Positions 62,696 through 64,000 of a stretch of DNA of 64,000 nt are shown piece by piece. The DNA is from Rhabdophis nuchalis (Eukaryota; Chordata; Lepidosauria; Squamata; Natricidae). The DNA is taken from the NCBI GenBank assembly GCA_039707465.1, contig CM077647.1:42779110-42843109 (forward strand). Direction: 5' to 3'. Every line of letters begins with the position of its first letter. Within the stretch, counting starts at the first letter, position 1. The position numbers and the translations under genes were made by a program. Under the pieces are notes generated by a model. It searched no databases and was not told the DNA's origin. It was given only the letters and a program-made list of their open reading frames with translations.

Positions 62696-64000
62696 TACAT
62701 ATTATAAGTTCTAATTATCATTAAGATTGATGAATTATCATTAAGGTTGAAGAAAAGTTGAGCTCCTTAGGACTTGTGGGTGTTTGAGGAATTAGATAAC
62801 TTCTCCATTTTCTTTAGAAATGTATCTGAAACTATCAAGAGAGAAAATATCTCCACTAAGGTGAGGTATTGTATGTATAGTCATGCTATCTGGTCTAAAA
62901 GCCATAATAACGTTTTTGATTTCTATATGTCAATGTTACTTGCAAACATCTAACCAGACAGAAGCAGAAGACACAGTGAAAAGCTTGTTCTGAAGAGGGT
63001 CTCAATGGGATGTTGCAAGCTTAAAAGGAATCTAACAAGATGCAATTGTTTGCCCAGAAACCTTCCGATACTTCTTCAACTATCAGAAATGATACTTGAT
63101 CTTGGGGTTCCCCTGGATTCATATATTAATTGATCACCCATGTATGAGCTTTATTGGATTAAGAATAAGAACAGCAGCTCCTACCTGTGCCATTCCCGAT
63201 TAAACTACTGAAGGTAGTTTGTGCTGCTATTGAAGATAACTAAGAAACTCCAATGGGTTTAGATTGTGGGTGATTACCTGCTAACTTATGCAAGTTAGCA
63301 AATAACCTAAATATTTCAAGGACAGCACTGATTACAAGTTTCTCTACAGGCATGGTCCTGTAGAGTGTAGAGTGTAGGTTGAAAGGATAAGAGGTTGACT
63401 TTCTGGGTGGCTCCATTGCTCTCGAATAGCTTCCTGCAAGTCTAGGATGAACCATGATCTATTATTATTCATGAAAGTAATTAAAATTATACTTATCTTA
63501 AAAGTTTTTGGGACAAAGTGCTACACAATGCAATCAACAAATTGGGGGATGGGAAGCTGTTGGCTTACTATGACTAGTAGAGTACCATTAGTTATAAAAT
63601 GTCACTGTTCTAAGGTTCTTAGAATAACTTTGAAAATGTATCCAACTATCGTCTGATTTCTTATGGAACAAGATTTTCTACATTACATTTTACACTAATG
63701 TACTAATATAGTATAGTCGATGTAATATTGTATTCTGCTTTGGGAATTGCTTTTCAGCCTGGTATGGTGTGTAGAAGATGGCTTCAGGGTGATGTACTTT
63801 ATGTCTAATTATTTTTTAATAATTAACATTCATTCATTTTGTTACCATTTTGCAATGTTTCTTATTGTGTAACTTCAGAGAATAGGACATTGTCTCTTAC
63901 AACTTTGACTTACTTTGAGAATGTCTCTGAAGATCTCCGTGATGTCTGCAGGATAACATATTTTTCTCAGAAGATTAAAGTGTTGCTTAACACAGCTGTT
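62696..64000. other. AT-rich DNA, mostly unrecognised
   Basis: Apart from possible remnants of the L2 fragment up to about 63250, I see no gene or clear repeat to the end of the window. Confidence 0.4.

Overview
This is a nuclear window from a vertebrate, almost certainly a squamate reptile and most likely a snake. The reasons are the repeat community: L2-clade and CR1-clade LINEs, L1, a tRNA-derived SINE with a BovB-type end (Sauria-SINE-like), a Penelope-like element (PLE), several hAT-like, Tc1 and other foldback DNA elements, and a long GATA microsatellite of the Bkm type known from snakes. I found no convincing host exon, no rRNA, no functional tRNA gene and no CRISPR. The window behaves as intergenic or deep-intronic DNA whose recognisable genes all belong to mobile elements.

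Layout. 1-6.8 kb: an ORF1-only L1-type element (HAL1-like, copy A), a reverse-strand tail of a sister copy, an L2 copy with a GC-rich leader, then GC-rich DNA with two foldback structures. 7.2-9.1 kb: a CTAT/CTAC array with a CR1 tail in tandem at a 342-bp period, one repeat carrying a 135-bp hAT-like MITE. 9.2-14.6 kb: a reverse-strand L1 tail, a reverse-strand L2 copy and GC-rich DNA with a 178-bp tandem repeat. 14.6-36.3 kb: AT-rich old DNA with decayed CR1 and L1 fragments, a SINE with clean target-site duplication (TSD) and microsatellites. 36.3-43.5 kb: a MITE split by HAL1-like copy B, then two divergent L2 copies, one with a 922-codon endonuclease-reverse transcriptase frame. 44.0-49.8 kb: a PLE whose terminal repeats carry tRNA-like sequences followed by hammerhead ribozymes, itself split by HAL1-like copy C with an intact ORF1 and a perfect 15-bp TSD. 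49.8-50.7 kb: a huge A+T inverted hexanucleotide array. 50.8-55.3 kb: three-level nesting, CR1 split by a hAT-like element split by an L2. 56-64 kb: a foldback repeat, a Tc1 element split by a TA-flanked element, and a reverse-strand CR1-like LINE split by a probable solo LTR.

How the parts work together. Autonomous machinery, intact or decayed, comes from L2 (endonuclease plus reverse transcriptase), L1 and CR1 (C-terminal remnants), PLE (reverse transcriptase plus GIY-YIG) and Tc1 (transposase remnant). The ORF1-only elements, the SINE and the MITEs would depend on proteins made elsewhere. The two most interesting systems are the tRNA-like/hammerhead modules of the PLE, where stem I shows compensatory changes between copies, and the ORF1-only L1 family, seen in three copies and a fragment with the same architecture.
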